Source: Synechococcus sp. KORDI-100 (lineage in GTDB: Bacteria; Cyanobacteriota; Cyanobacteriia; PCC-6307; Cyanobiaceae). Taken from it: DNA of 64,000 nt. The DNA lies in the NCBI RefSeq assembly GCF_000737535.1, contig NZ_CP006269.1:1426001-1490000 (forward strand), read 5' to 3'. Below the pieces are notes generated by a model. The model searched no databases. It saw only the letters and a list, made by a program, of their open reading frames with translations, and was not told the origin of the DNA. This document shows positions 17,292 through 26,760 of the stretch, piece after piece. The translations under genes were made by a program, and so were the position numbers. Each line of letters opens with the position of its first letter. Within the stretch, counting starts at the first letter, position 1.

Positions 17292-18398
17292 ATGCCTCTC
17301 ACACTTCATGGCATCGGCACGGCGGTTCCACCCCAGCAACTGAGTCAGACAGAGGCGGTGCAAGTGGCGCATCGGATCAATGCCGAGAGCCCCGAACAGA
17401 AAAGGCTGATGTCTCGCATCTACCAGAAAACCAAGGTTCTGAGCCGAGGGAGTGTGCTGCTCGATAAGGATGCCGATCGCGGCGCGATCCAGGAGCGGCT
17501 CAGCTTCTACGGCTCCGAAAGTCCTGGAACAGCCCAGCGGATGCAGGCTTTTGAGGCCCATGCCGGTCCGCTGGCGCTGGAGGCCGCGTCGAAAGCGCTC
17601 AGCGACAGCATGATCTCCCCAGGGGCGATCACCCACCTTGTGACGGTCAGTTGCACCGGTTTTCAATCACCCGGCGTTGATCTGTTCCTGATCGACAAGC
17701 TTGAGCTGGCTCCGAGTGTTCAGCGCACACACATCGGATTCATGGGTTGCCACGGCGCACTGAATGGCATGCGTGTGGCCCATGCCTTTGCCGAGATGGA
17801 TCCCAAAGCGGTGGTCCTCCTCTGCGCCGTCGAGCTCTGCAGTCTTCATATGGCGTATGGATGGCACCCGGAGAAGGTTGTCGCCAATGGTTTGTTTGCC
17901 GATGGTGCTGCTGCCGTCGTCGCCTCCGCCAAACCGTCCTGCTCCGATCCGACCCTGGTGTTGCGAGCCAGTGGCTCGACGGTGATTCCTGACAGTGCCG
18001 ATCTGATGCACTGGGAGATCGGAGATCACGGATTTGCAATGGGTCTGTCTCCACGGGTTCCCGACGTGGTGGGGGCAGCTTTGTTGCCTTGGTTGCGTGG
18101 CTGGCTGAAGGGTCAGGCCATCGACCTTGATGCGGTGACCAGCTGGGCTGTGCATCCAGGTGGTCCGAGAATTCTCTCGACCTGTTCAGAGGTTTTGTCG
18201 CTGGATCCGAAGCTTCTGATCGAATCCAGAGGCGTTCTTGAAGAGCATGGCAACATGTCGTCGGCGACGATCCTGTTCATCCTTGAGCGCCTACGTCGAC
18301 GGTCGTCAGCAGGGCCTTGCCTCGCCCTCGCGTTCGGCCCTGGATTGAGCGCGGAAGTTGCTCTGTTTGATCTTGTTCATCGGGAAGGATCGACGTAA
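17292..18398 (+). CDS. Type III polyketide synthase (chalcone/stilbene synthase superfamily)
   Basis: The 368-residue protein has the full catalytic triad in family context: Cys153 in GFMGCHGALNG, His288 in SWAVHPGGPRIL and Asn321 in EEHGNMSSAT. The CHS Cys/Thr gate region is VTVSCTGFQSPGVD. It should extend a fatty acyl or other starter with malonyl-CoA to alkylpyrones or alkylresorcinols. The operon with a methyltransferase and a flavoprotein mirrors phenolic-lipid operons (srsA-srsB-srsC). The product in this organism is unknown. Confidence 0.93.
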   Translation: MPLTLHGIGTAVPPQQLSQTEAVQVAHRINAESPEQKRLMSRIYQKTKVLSRGSVLLDKDADRGAIQERLSFYGSESPGTAQRMQAFEAHAGPLALEAASKALSDSMISPGAITHLVTVSCTGFQSPGVDLFLIDKLELAPSVQRTHIGFMGCHGALNGMRVAHAFAEMDPKAVVLLCAVELCSLHMAYGWHPEKVVANGLFADGAAAVVASAKPSCSDPTLVLRASGSTVIPDSADLMHWEIGDHGFAMGLSPRVPDVVGAALLPWLRGWLKGQAIDLDAVTSWAVHPGGPRILSTCSEVLSLDPKLLIESRGVLEEHGNMSSATILFILERLRRRSSAGPCLALAFGPGLSAEVALFDLVHREGST

Positions 18399-18608
18399 CA
18401 GCTCAGCTCATCCGTCATACCGAGGCAACAGAACCTTGATTGACACGTGATTGACGGCTGTTTCTGCTGTGGTCCGGTCGATGCCATTGGCTCTGGGCCT
18501 GTTTCAAACGGTCTGCAGAGAGGCAGCACCACCGGGCAGAATCGTGATTTCAACTCCTGTACGGCGTCCCTGCTGCTGTTTTACTCAGAGGTCTCAGATT
18601 GCGAGGAT

Positions 18609-21578
18609 TTAGGGAATGGTATTTTCTACTGTTATTAATGCCATTTCATCATCAAGAGCATTAAACGGGTCAGCCATCAGCTTTGCTTGCCTATTGTCTG
18701 TGAAAGGCAAAACAGACCTCTGTTTTTTGGTCAGGTTGTCAATGAAGTCATTTGCCTTATTGATCTGCTTTTTGCTCAGTTCCTTGAGCTGGCTTTGTTT
18801 GAACGCCCTGGCCTGACGCTTACTCAATGCGTCCAGTGACGAAGACTTCAAGCCAGTAATGTTATCAGCATCAAGCTTTTTGAGAACATTTGGCTTGAAT
18901 ATGGACAGTTCTTCGCCGTTGAATGTTTTGAGGTGGCCTTTTTTGAAGCCTGTTATGGCATCCTTTGTCAGCTTGCTCAGTTGTTTTAGGTTCATTCCTG
19001 AGACGACATGGCCGGATAAGCGGGCTATTTGTTTTGCCGATAATCCTTTGACTGCATTTGGTTTGAGATCAGACAGATCAGACTTTGAGACTCGTTTAAT
19101 CTCCTTGAGTGTGAGTTGTTTGACTTGCCTGCGTGACATGTCAGCAAACGTTGTTTTGAGTATCGTTGGTTCAGTGATTGTCATGGAGTTGTTGGTCACG
19201 GCCGTTTCACCAAGGGATGCAACGTCATTGCCTTTCCGATCTTGTATGGCATCGGCATCATCTGCAGGGCTTGGATCGGTGTAGGCAACGGTGACGGCCT
19301 GTTCCTTTTCAATTGGTGATGCAAGGGTGAGCTTGATCGTGGCATCATTAACGGTGACAGTGGTCACATTGTTTGAAGTGCCATTGGATCGAACGCTGAA
19401 GTCATTGTTTTGCGCTGTTTTTGCAGAAAGCTTCTCATCGAAGTTGAGTAATACTTTATTGCCAGCAACATTGGTGGAGGCTGATCTGAATGTTGGCGCT
19501 GTTCCATCGCCTATTGAATTGTTGGTTACTGCGATTTCGCTGAGAGAGGCAACGTCATTGCCATTCCTGTCTTGAATGGCATCGACATCATCTGCAGGGC
19601 TTGGATCGGTATAGGCAATGGTGACGGACTGTCCTCGATTGACAGTTGCGGCGAGGGTTAGCTTGATCGTTGCATCCTTAACAGTGACAGCGGTCACATT
19701 GTTTGAAGTGCCATTGGATCGAACGCTGAAATCATTGTTCCGAGCTGTTTTTGCTGAGAGTTTCTCATCATAAGTGAGTAACACTTTACTGCCAGCAGCA
19801 TTGGTTGAGGCTGATCTGAATGTTGGTGCTACTCCATCGATTGATGAATTGTTGGTTACTACGATGTCGCTGAGAGATGCAACGTCATTGCCATCCCTGT
19901 CTTGAATGGCGTTGGCATCATCTGCAGGGCTCGGATCGCTGTAGGCAATTGTCACGCTCTGCCCCTTTCGAATTGGTGAAGCGAGTGTAAGTTTGACAGT
20001 GTTGTTTTTAACTGAAACGTTTGTCAGCTGTTTGGAAACTCCATCAGATATGATTGAAAAGTCTGACTCGGAAGCTGTCAGGTTTGAAAGTTTTTTGTCG
20101 TATGTGAGAAGGATTTTGCGACCGGTCAAAATCGTCTTAGCAGCTAGAAAATTTGCTGGCTTTATGGAGCCAATAACGATCTCTGCAGTATCTTGAGCTC
20201 TGGAAAAAAGTTGCAGGGAGCTTATATCAATACTTTGTAGACCCTCCTGTCCTCTGATTAAATAAGCAGTGTTGTTGTCAGATGAAAGGGCTACCTGCCT
20301 AACAGCAAGAAAACCCTCTCCATTCAGGGGTCGACCGAAGCTCTCTATCAGTGTTGGATTGGCACGATCATTGACATCGATGATCTGCAATCCGCTGCTG
20401 CCATCCGCGATAAAGGCGGTGTTGCCGTCCGTCGACAGGTTGACGTCTTGAGCATCACCAGGTGTGTCGAAGCTGGCTGTGAGCGTCGGCTTGGCAGGCT
20501 CACTGACATTGACTATTTGCAGGCCAGCTCCATCGGCTAGAAAAGCAGTCTTGCCGTCAGCGCTAAGGCTCACGTCATAGGCATAGCTATCTGTGGAGTC
20601 CGAAAAGTCGAGGCTCCCTGTGAGTTCTGGAGTGGCTGGGTTGCTGACATCAACGATACTCAATCCACTGTAGCCATTGGCAATGAAGGCAGTGCTGCCA
20701 TCGGCGGATAATGTGATGCCATTGACGTCATTACCATTGAGGCTGAAGGTTGATATCAGCTCTGGGTTGTAGGTGTTACTGACGTCGACTGCTTTGAGTT
20801 CTTCAGGAGAGTTGCTGCCGATAAAGATTGTTTTGCCATCAGCCGACAGGGTGCCGCTTTGGTAGCCCACCCTCGTATTAATTGTGCCGGTCTTTGTTGG
20901 GTTTTTAGGGTCACTGACGTCTACAATTTGTAGATCTCCGTATCTGTTCGTGAGATAGGCTGACTTGCCGTCGGCTGATAGGACAACGCCAACTTGAAAT
21001 TTATTATTGTTTTCGAGGGCGGCCGTGAATGTAAGGTCGTCATTATTTTTGATATTGAAAATTTGTAGGCCTTCCCATCCGCAGCTCACGAATGCGTAAT
21101 TGTCATCGGCAGATATGCTGACACCTCTGCCACTGCACATCTCGTATTTGGTTGTGCTGATCAGAGACGGGGTTGTCGCAATCGATCCCGCCCCATTGGC
21201 GATGCCACCGCGGCGATCCCAGGCTTTGAAGCTGATCAGGTCGTCGATCGTGCCAGTGAAATTGCCAACGGGTCTATAAGCAAGCCGCGTCTTGTTGTCG
21301 CTGTAGAGGACACGGGCTGAATTCACACCAACGGGACCGACATCTGTCCATGAGCTGCCGTTGTCAGTGGAGTAATAGAGGGTTCCACCGTGAAGATTCG
21401 TCCCGATAATGGCGATGGCAGGAGGATCTCCGTCGGGATCTTTGAAGTTGTTCTCGCTTCCGCCTGATCTGATCAAGTCCGAAACGGGTGTGCCTGTCAC
21501 TCCTGAGGGTTTTGCTGTGTCGGCCCGGATCCCAGCGAATCTTGGAGTGAAAGACGGATTGAGAGTAGGACGGGCCAT
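18609..21578 (-). CDS. Large surface protein: cadherin-like domain, seven LVIVD blades, three SWM repeats, helical tail
   Basis: The 989 residues divide as follows. About 15-125 is a domain also found in the 1536-residue protein (GTNLHGGTLYYSTDNG, ISFKAWDRRGG). About 130-460 holds seven LVIVD-type repeats of the form LSADGxTAFxxxGxxGLQIxDV, compatible with a seven-bladed propeller. About 470-770 holds three SWM repeats (LLTYDEKLSAKT...IAYTDPSPADDVDAIQDR), named after SwmB of swimming Synechococcus. The last 200 residues are a lysine-rich helical repeat. There is no signal peptide and no RTX tail, so the export route is unclear. It is convergent with the PKS operon. Confidence 0.85.
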   Translation of the reverse strand: MARPTLNPSFTPRFAGIRADTAKPSGVTGTPVSDLIRSGGSENNFKDPDGDPPAIAIIGTNLHGGTLYYSTDNGSSWTDVGPVGVNSARVLYSDNKTRLAYRPVGNFTGTIDDLISFKAWDRRGGIANGAGSIATTPSLISTTKYEMCSGRGVSISADDNYAFVSCGWEGLQIFNIKNNDDLTFTAALENNNKFQVGVVLSADGKSAYLTNRYGDLQIVDVSDPKNPTKTGTINTRVGYQSGTLSADGKTIFIGSNSPEELKAVDVSNTYNPELISTFSLNGNDVNGITLSADGSTAFIANGYSGLSIVDVSNPATPELTGSLDFSDSTDSYAYDVSLSADGKTAFLADGAGLQIVNVSEPAKPTLTASFDTPGDAQDVNLSTDGNTAFIADGSSGLQIIDVNDRANPTLIESFGRPLNGEGFLAVRQVALSSDNNTAYLIRGQEGLQSIDISSLQLFSRAQDTAEIVIGSIKPANFLAAKTILTGRKILLTYDKKLSNLTASESDFSIISDGVSKQLTNVSVKNNTVKLTLASPIRKGQSVTIAYSDPSPADDANAIQDRDGNDVASLSDIVVTNNSSIDGVAPTFRSASTNAAGSKVLLTYDEKLSAKTARNNDFSVRSNGTSNNVTAVTVKDATIKLTLAATVNRGQSVTIAYTDPSPADDVDAIQDRNGNDVASLSEIAVTNNSIGDGTAPTFRSASTNVAGNKVLLNFDEKLSAKTAQNNDFSVRSNGTSNNVTTVTVNDATIKLTLASPIEKEQAVTVAYTDPSPADDADAIQDRKGNDVASLGETAVTNNSMTITEPTILKTTFADMSRRQVKQLTLKEIKRVSKSDLSDLKPNAVKGLSAKQIARLSGHVVSGMNLKQLSKLTKDAITGFKKGHLKTFNGEELSIFKPNVLKKLDADNITGLKSSSLDALSKRQARAFKQSQLKELSKKQINKANDFIDNLTKKQRSVLPFTDNRQAKLMADPFNALDDEMALITVENTIP

Positions 21579-21999
21579 GATGTCTTTAACTTGATCGTTC
21601 CTAACTCCATTCTACTCGATCAATGTAATGTCCATTTTAAATTGTGTGATTACATGAATAGTAGTTTTTGTGCCAGGCTTCTTCAACCAGGCCGGCCATC
21701 TATTGGTATCCTCCCCTATGCGACTGAGTTTAGCTATTTGCTAATAAGTGTTACCTCCTATTCAGTATTGATTCGTTTTGATGATCTCGTAAGTTATTCC
21801 AATTTGTGCAAGTTTATGGTTGATTTTTCAAGCTTTTATAAATTTTAAGGCCTCATTCTGTTGTTGTCAGAGTTTTTCAGGGGTTTCGTCTGGAGCGGTG
21901 CAAAATCGGCTTACAAGCACTTGATGTTGCCACTGGTCTGCGTGCTGTTTCAAAAGCTCTGCTGCTCGACTGCTTCCGCCATCCAACCTGGGATCAACC
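21579..21999. other. AT-rich leader of the 989-residue gene plus a short decayed frame
   Basis: The right part must hold the promoter of the minus-strand gene at 21578. At about 21885-22000 a plus-strand frame reads GFRLERCKIGLQALDVATG and onward to FRHPTWDQP before a stop. It looks like coding relic rather than random sequence, but no family is recognised. Confidence 0.4.
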
Positions 22000-22149
22000 C
22001 TGAACCTGGCGGCCGATGAGGCCACTTAACTCCAAGTTGTCGGAACTGGTCAAAGGGTTTTGCCCCTGTGAGATCGCTAGTTTTTGTCCCACTGGGTCTG
22101 AATTTGTTCCATTGGGATGAGACCTGCGGCCATGGTGTGTCAGTTGTTC
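22000..22149. repeat. Flank repeat, copy 1
   Basis: This copy shares GTTGTCGGAACTGGTC and its surroundings with 29714-29800. It lies immediately after the 3' end of an RTX relic. Its plus-strand frame (DQP-stop-TWRPMRPLNSKLSELV) is collinear with the copy at 29.7 kb. Confidence 0.55.
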
Positions 22150-22383
22150 CAGTCCGCTCGGGATGAGCAGCGAGACGTTGAACGAGGCTGGTGTTGCGCA
22201 GGATTGTCTGGAAGCTGTTGCTGTCGTTGCGCAGGAGAGGATGATCGATGTTTTGCTGAAAAGAGAGAGTGGGGGCCTGGTCGATAGCGACCAGATCACC
22301 CTGACTGGGCTTGAAACGGTGATGTTGTCGTTGCCGGTTGAGAGAACAAAACGATCAGCACCGGCGCCATCATCTTGCGGCAA
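22150..22383 (-). pseudogene. Truncated and frameshifted RTX C-terminus
   Basis: The minus strand reads GADRFVLSTGNDNIT and then, after a one-base frame change, FKPSQGDLVAIDQAPTLSFQ and NDSNSFQTILRNTSL up to AAHPER. These segments match the last 80 residues of the intact RTX protein at 29867-34477. The RTX nonapeptides upstream are missing and the stop after HPELA is lost. It is a relic of a former RTX gene. Confidence 0.8.
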
Positions 22384-22521
22384 CGCACTCGGCTAGAGGC
22401 CCATAGAAAAGGCTCACAGATCGTCAGTAAGGAGGCGTCAGTTTGCGGCTACGCCAGGTGGATGTCACCCGGAAGCAACCATCATCTGACCCCAATGCTT
22501 GATCAACGCCAACCAAAACGA

Positions 22522-22800
22522 TCAGCGAATTGCGGCAAATCCATTTTGGCGCAGATACCGAATGCCGCGGTATCTGTCTGAAGGAATGGCATCCGCTGCC
22601 ATGAATGCAGATTCGAGACGAAGAGCAGCAGCCTCTCTTTGTGCTTTGGCCTTGTTCACAGGCGCAAAGGCTGAACCGTTCCAGTACAACGACGTCATTA
22701 CAGCTCCTGGCAAAGCCCAAGCCCCCGTTCCATGGCTTGGATCGAGCTGCGCCCCGCGGTAGCGAGGTGAACGATATGTAGTGGTGACTACATCTCGGTT
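22522..22800 (-). CDS. Small hypothetical frame, possibly DUF4278-like
   Basis: An open frame of 92 codons contains two YRG-type motifs, YRSPRYRGAQLDPS and DRYRGIRYLRQ, separated by an Ala-rich helix. The YRGxxY pattern resembles DUF4278 proteins. No ATG exists near its 5' end; the first ATG is internal (MTSLYWNGSAF) and alternative starts are weak. It may be a fragment. It lies between two RTX relics. Confidence 0.3.
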   Translation of the reverse strand, partial: NRDVVTTTYRSPRYRGAQLDPSHGTGAWALPGAVMTSLYWNGSAFAPVNKAKAQREAAALRLESAFMAADAIPSDRYRGIRYLRQNGFAAIR

Positions 22801-22869
22801 CTAAATGCGACGTCAAGCACTTGTCCAGTGTTGCCAGGAAATCAACATTCCAGCCGGTGATGGTGTTGC

Positions 22870-22981
22870 AGCACGACGAGCGCACGAGTCACTTGGAGTG
22901 ATCCAACATGGTGCACCGGGCCTGAGTTTGTATGAGTTTGTGCACGTGGGATAAGACCTGGGCCAAGGGTCTATGGATTGA
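22870..22981. repeat. Flank repeat, copy 2
   Basis: The stretch next to the second RTX relic contains GTTTGTGCACGTGGGATAAGACCTG-like sequence, related to the 3' flanks at 22.1 kb and 29.8 kb. It is weaker than the other copies. Confidence 0.35.
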
Positions 22982-24378
22982 TCAAGCCAACTCGGGATGA
23001 GCAGTGAGCAGATGATCGCGTGAGGTGTTGCGCAGGGTGGTGTTGATGGAATTGGCGTCGTCGAGCAGGAGTAGATGATCGCCGTCCTGTTGGACGGAAA
23101 GATTGAGGTCCGGGTCGATGGCAAGCTGATCGCCCTGTTTGTATTTGAAATCCGTGATGGTGTCGTTGCCGGTTGAGAAAACAAAACGATCAGCACCGGA
23201 TCCACCGATCAGGGTGTCGTCGCCATCACCGCCACGCAGGGTGTCCTTGCCACGCCCGCCTTTGAGTGCATCCTTGCCGGCTCCGCCTTTGAGGCTGTCG
23301 TCGCCGACTTGGCCTTGAGTTGATCGTTCTGATGGCCACCGATGAGCCGATCGTTGCCACTACCGCCGAGGAGTGTGTCCTTGCCGCGCCTGCCAAGGAG
23401 TGTGTCATCGCCGGCACCGCCTTTAAGGGTGTCGCGATGGCTGCCGCCGTAGGCGATGTCATGGCAGCCGCGGGCGATGATGAGGTCAGAGCAGGCTTGT
23501 GCGATCAGGGTGTCATTACCGCCAGCGCCTTTTAGGGTGTCAGCGCCGGAATGGCCGCGGAGATCTTTACCGCTGGATAAATCACAGGGCGTGGATGGAT
23601 CTTGATCGAGTTGTTTGCTGGTCTCTTTTGGGAGTGGAGTTGGCGTTGGCGACGGAGTTGGCTTGGGGGTTGGAGTGGCAGCTTGAGATGGGCTGGTGCC
23701 AGGGCTTGGAGATGGGCTGGGGCTAGGGCTTGGAGATGGGCTCGGAGAAAGAGTGGTGTCTTTGGTTGTGGAATCGGAGGCTTGCGTTGCTGAATTGCCG
23801 GCCAGATCATCGACATCGGCGGTGATGGTGAGGGTACCGTCGTCAAGGGAGGAGAGATCAAGACCAGTGACGGAATAGCTGTTGCTGTTGACGGTGGCGG
23901 TGGTGTTGATGTGTGTGCCACCAGCAGAGGAGGAGATGTTGATGGAAACGGTTTGTCCATCTACTGCGCCGGAGGTGGTGCCAGAGATGGTGACGGAGGA
24001 GTCTTCTGTTGCGTTGAGACGTCCATCACCACCATCGTTGATGGCAACAGAAATGGTTGGAGCTGCTGTGTCTTTGGTTGTGGAATCGGAGGCTTGCGTT
24101 GCTGAATTGCCGGCCAGATCATCGACATCGGCGGTGATGGTGAGGGATCCGTCGTTAAGGGAGGAGAGATCAAGACCAGTGACGGTTTAGCCGTTGCTGT
24201 TGACGGTGGCGGTGGTGTTGATGGGAGTGCCGCCAGCAGAGGAGGAGATGTTGATGGAAACGGTTTGTCCATCTTCTGCGCCGGAGGTGGTGCCAGAGAT
24301 GGTGACGGAGGAGTCTTCTGCTGCGTTGAGGCGTCCATCACCACCATCATTGATGGCAACTGAAATGGTGGGGGACAT
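22982..24378 (-). pseudogene. Decayed Ig-like/RTX protein gene
   Basis: Read through its lesions, the minus strand encodes two Ig-like repeats (PTISVAINDGGDGR..., SVTISGTTSGA), a (PS)n linker, RTX nonapeptides, and the tail GADRFVFSTGNDTITDF to AHPELA. There is an in-frame TAA at 24187-24189, where the second repeat has a sense codon. A one-base deletion near 23315 (CTCAAGG instead of CTCAAAGG) shifts the frame before KGGAGKDALKGG. The 5' end begins inside a repeat at 24378, so the gene is also truncated. Paralogous tail sequence at 29867 confirms the reading. Confidence 0.85.
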
Positions 24379-25115
24379 TGATGTAGGTGGAGACTAAGGT
24401 TGCTCTTGATGAATCATAAGTCGCCGACGTTAAGCTGGCAGAAAACAATTTGAACGAGGCATTATCGAGATTCCAGGCATCAAAATAATCGATCAAATAA
24501 AACTCTTATTTTGTCCTGTATCCGATTAAAATTTAGATTTGCTAATCAAAAATATCGGGAATGGATATTGTAAATCTTTTCCTGTTGATAGAACTTGTCC
24601 TCCAGCATCGTCCTGATGACGGTGTTGTTCCACTCGGATACGAAACACCAGGTCTATTCGTGGCTGCAAAGTCGCTTCCGGTTAAGTGATGGACACGGTT
24701 GTAAATCTGATCTGCATGTCGAGTGAATCTTGCAAGTACAGCCCTTGATCTGCATCAGGTTTCTTGCCCCCTCCCCCATTGATTTAATCCTTGGATAAGG
24801 TCGAACGAAATAACTTCAGCACCTGAAATATTTGCAAAGAAACTGATGCGTTGTGGCATGCCCGAGCCTTGGAGAGCAGTCACCAATCGGATCGACATCG
24901 CGCTTGTGTTGGACGTTGCCGGCTGATCTGATACAACGTCCTCATTTCGTCGTCGGGCCCTGGGATGGTGACGCGGCCACCGAGAATCTGCGATTCGAAT
25001 TGCTCGACGAGAAGACCCGGGGGCAGACACGCTCATGGCGAGGCCATCGTGTTGGACACTTCCGAATGAATGACCGTCTCATCCATGACCACGTTGATCG
25101 AAGAAGCCTCTTCTT
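24379..25115. other. Intergenic region at an island junction
   Basis: The left half is AT-rich without genes. From about 24860 the base composition becomes GC-rich like the oxidase that follows. Weak frames exist (24853-25149 plus, 24755-25036 minus), but none has a recognisable motif. A composition boundary in this stretch would fit the edge of transferred DNA. Confidence 0.4.
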
Positions 25116-26495
25116 ATGCCTGAAGTTAATGATGCTCAATCCCGCCTGAATCCCACCCATGTGAAGACCATCCTCTCGCCGCGTTCGGAGGAGGAGGTTC
25201 GGAAGGCGATCCTCACTGCGGCCGAGGCGGGCGATTCGATCTCCATGGCCGGCGGCCGGCATTCGATGGGGGGGCAGCAGTTCGGGACTGGAACCGTGCA
25301 TCTCGATCTACGTGGGATGGATCGGATCGTTGACTTCGATCGTCGGAACGGTCTGATCGACGTTGAGGGTGGAATCATGTGGCCGGAATTGATCGGTTAC
25401 CTCCACGCCGATCAGGACGGGAGTGAAACGATCTGGGCGGTGCGGCAGAAGCAGACCGGAATCGATCAGGTCTCCATCGCGGGTTCGCTCTCCTCCAATA
25501 TCCATGGTCGGGGACTTCGATTTCCGCCGTTCGTTTCAGACATCGAGTCTTTCCGGATCATCGATGCCGATGGACGCCTGAAGGTGTGCAGTCGAACCGA
25601 GAATCGTGAGCTCTTCGCCCTCGCGATCGGCGGGTATGGACTCTTCGGCGTGGTGACCCGGGTCACGATTCGACTGGTGCCTCGGTTCAAGGTGAAGAGG
25701 TTGGTGGAGGTCATCGCGGTCAGGGATCTCATGCCCCGGATCGATGTGGCGATCGAGGATGGTTTCGTTTTCGGTGACTGTCAGTACTCGATCGACCTGC
25801 ATAGCGGCGAGGAGTTCCATCCCGGAGTCTTCTCGTGCTACCGGCCGGTGCCCGACGACACTCCCGTTCCCGAAGAGACCCGCCAGATGGCGGCGTCCGA
25901 CTGGGCCGATCTCTATCGACTCGCGCGAACCAACAAGCAAAAGGCCTTTGCGACCTACAAGCAGTTCTATCTAGGAACTTCGGGCCAGGTCTACTGGTCG
26001 GATGCCCACCAGCTTTCAACGGTGTTCGAAGGCTATGACGCCGTGGTCTCCACCGATCAGGGGACCGAGATGATCACGGAGGTCTACGTCGACCGGGACT
26101 CACTGCTCCCGTTTCTGATCGAGGTGCGTCAGGACTTCATTCGCCATGGAGTCGACATGACCTATGGAACCATCCGGTTCATCGAGCCCGACGAGGAGAG
26201 CTTTCTCCCGTGGGCGACCCGGAGAAGCGTTTGCATCGTCTGCAACCTGCATGTCATGCACACGCCGGAAGGCATCAAGAAAGCCCAGGCCGATTTTCGT
26301 CGGATCATCGACCGGGTGATCGAGCTTGGGGGGCGGTTCTATCTCACTTATCACCCGTGGGCGACGAGGGAACAGGTCGAGACGTGCTACCCGCGATTTT
26401 CGGAGTTCCTCGACGCGAAGCTGATGCATGACCCCGACTGCCGGTTTCAGAGCGACTGGTATCGGCACTACGCGACGTTGTTTGGCCGGGCCTGA
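25116..26495 (+). CDS. FAD-linked oxidase (PF01565-type FAD-binding oxidoreductase), probably acquired
   Basis: The 459-residue protein shows the PCMH FAD-binding domain in its first 200 residues: MAGGRHSMGGQQFG, IDVEGGIMWPELIGYL, and the SIAGSLSSNIHGRG flavin loop. The C-terminal part (RFYLTYHPWATREQV) resembles the substrate-binding half of sugar-lactone or lignostilbene-like oxidases. Codon use is strongly GC-ending (GTC, ATC, GAG, CGG), unlike the neighbouring AT-rich genes, which suggests transfer. The substrate is unknown. It is a single gene bordered by relics and repeats. Confidence 0.85.
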   Translation: MPEVNDAQSRLNPTHVKTILSPRSEEEVRKAILTAAEAGDSISMAGGRHSMGGQQFGTGTVHLDLRGMDRIVDFDRRNGLIDVEGGIMWPELIGYLHADQDGSETIWAVRQKQTGIDQVSIAGSLSSNIHGRGLRFPPFVSDIESFRIIDADGRLKVCSRTENRELFALAIGGYGLFGVVTRVTIRLVPRFKVKRLVEVIAVRDLMPRIDVAIEDGFVFGDCQYSIDLHSGEEFHPGVFSCYRPVPDDTPVPEETRQMAASDWADLYRLARTNKQKAFATYKQFYLGTSGQVYWSDAHQLSTVFEGYDAVVSTDQGTEMITEVYVDRDSLLPFLIEVRQDFIRHGVDMTYGTIRFIEPDEESFLPWATRRSVCIVCNLHVMHTPEGIKKAQADFRRIIDRVIELGGRFYLTYHPWATREQVETCYPRFSEFLDAKLMHDPDCRFQSDWYRHYATLFGRA

Positions 26496-26539
26496 CCCAT
26501 TCCTCTGCAGAATCACTGCATTGACTCAGAGCGTGGCTG

Positions 26540-26660
26540 TGATTCAACGTTGGAGTTTCTGGCCGCTGCTGCCACTGAGCTCTTTGTTGTAGGAGCAGGC
26601 CTGAGTGGCTTGTCCCTGAGTTGTCTCTGGTTTTTTGTGCGACTGGTCGTGAATGTGGGC
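26540..26660. repeat. Flank repeat, copy 3
   Basis: TTGTCCCTGAGTTGTCTCTGG followed by TTTTGTGCGACTGG matches the flank at 29.78 kb. Just upstream the plus frame reads QRWSFWPLLPL, close to QRWPWWPLLPL at 29.7 kb. No RTX gene adjoins this copy. Confidence 0.55.
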
Positions 26661-26760
26661 AACTGCTGGATCCAGCAACTGCATCCAGTTTTCGTATCGC
26701 GTGATTGTGCTGCTCGACCAGTTATTTCTGAAGAAGCTGCTACCCAAGCATCGCTTTTCG

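Noticed and set aside
24853-25149. 98-codon plus-strand frame before the FAD oxidase
   Set aside because: It overlaps the oxidase start and has no recognisable motif; its composition alone does not prove coding.
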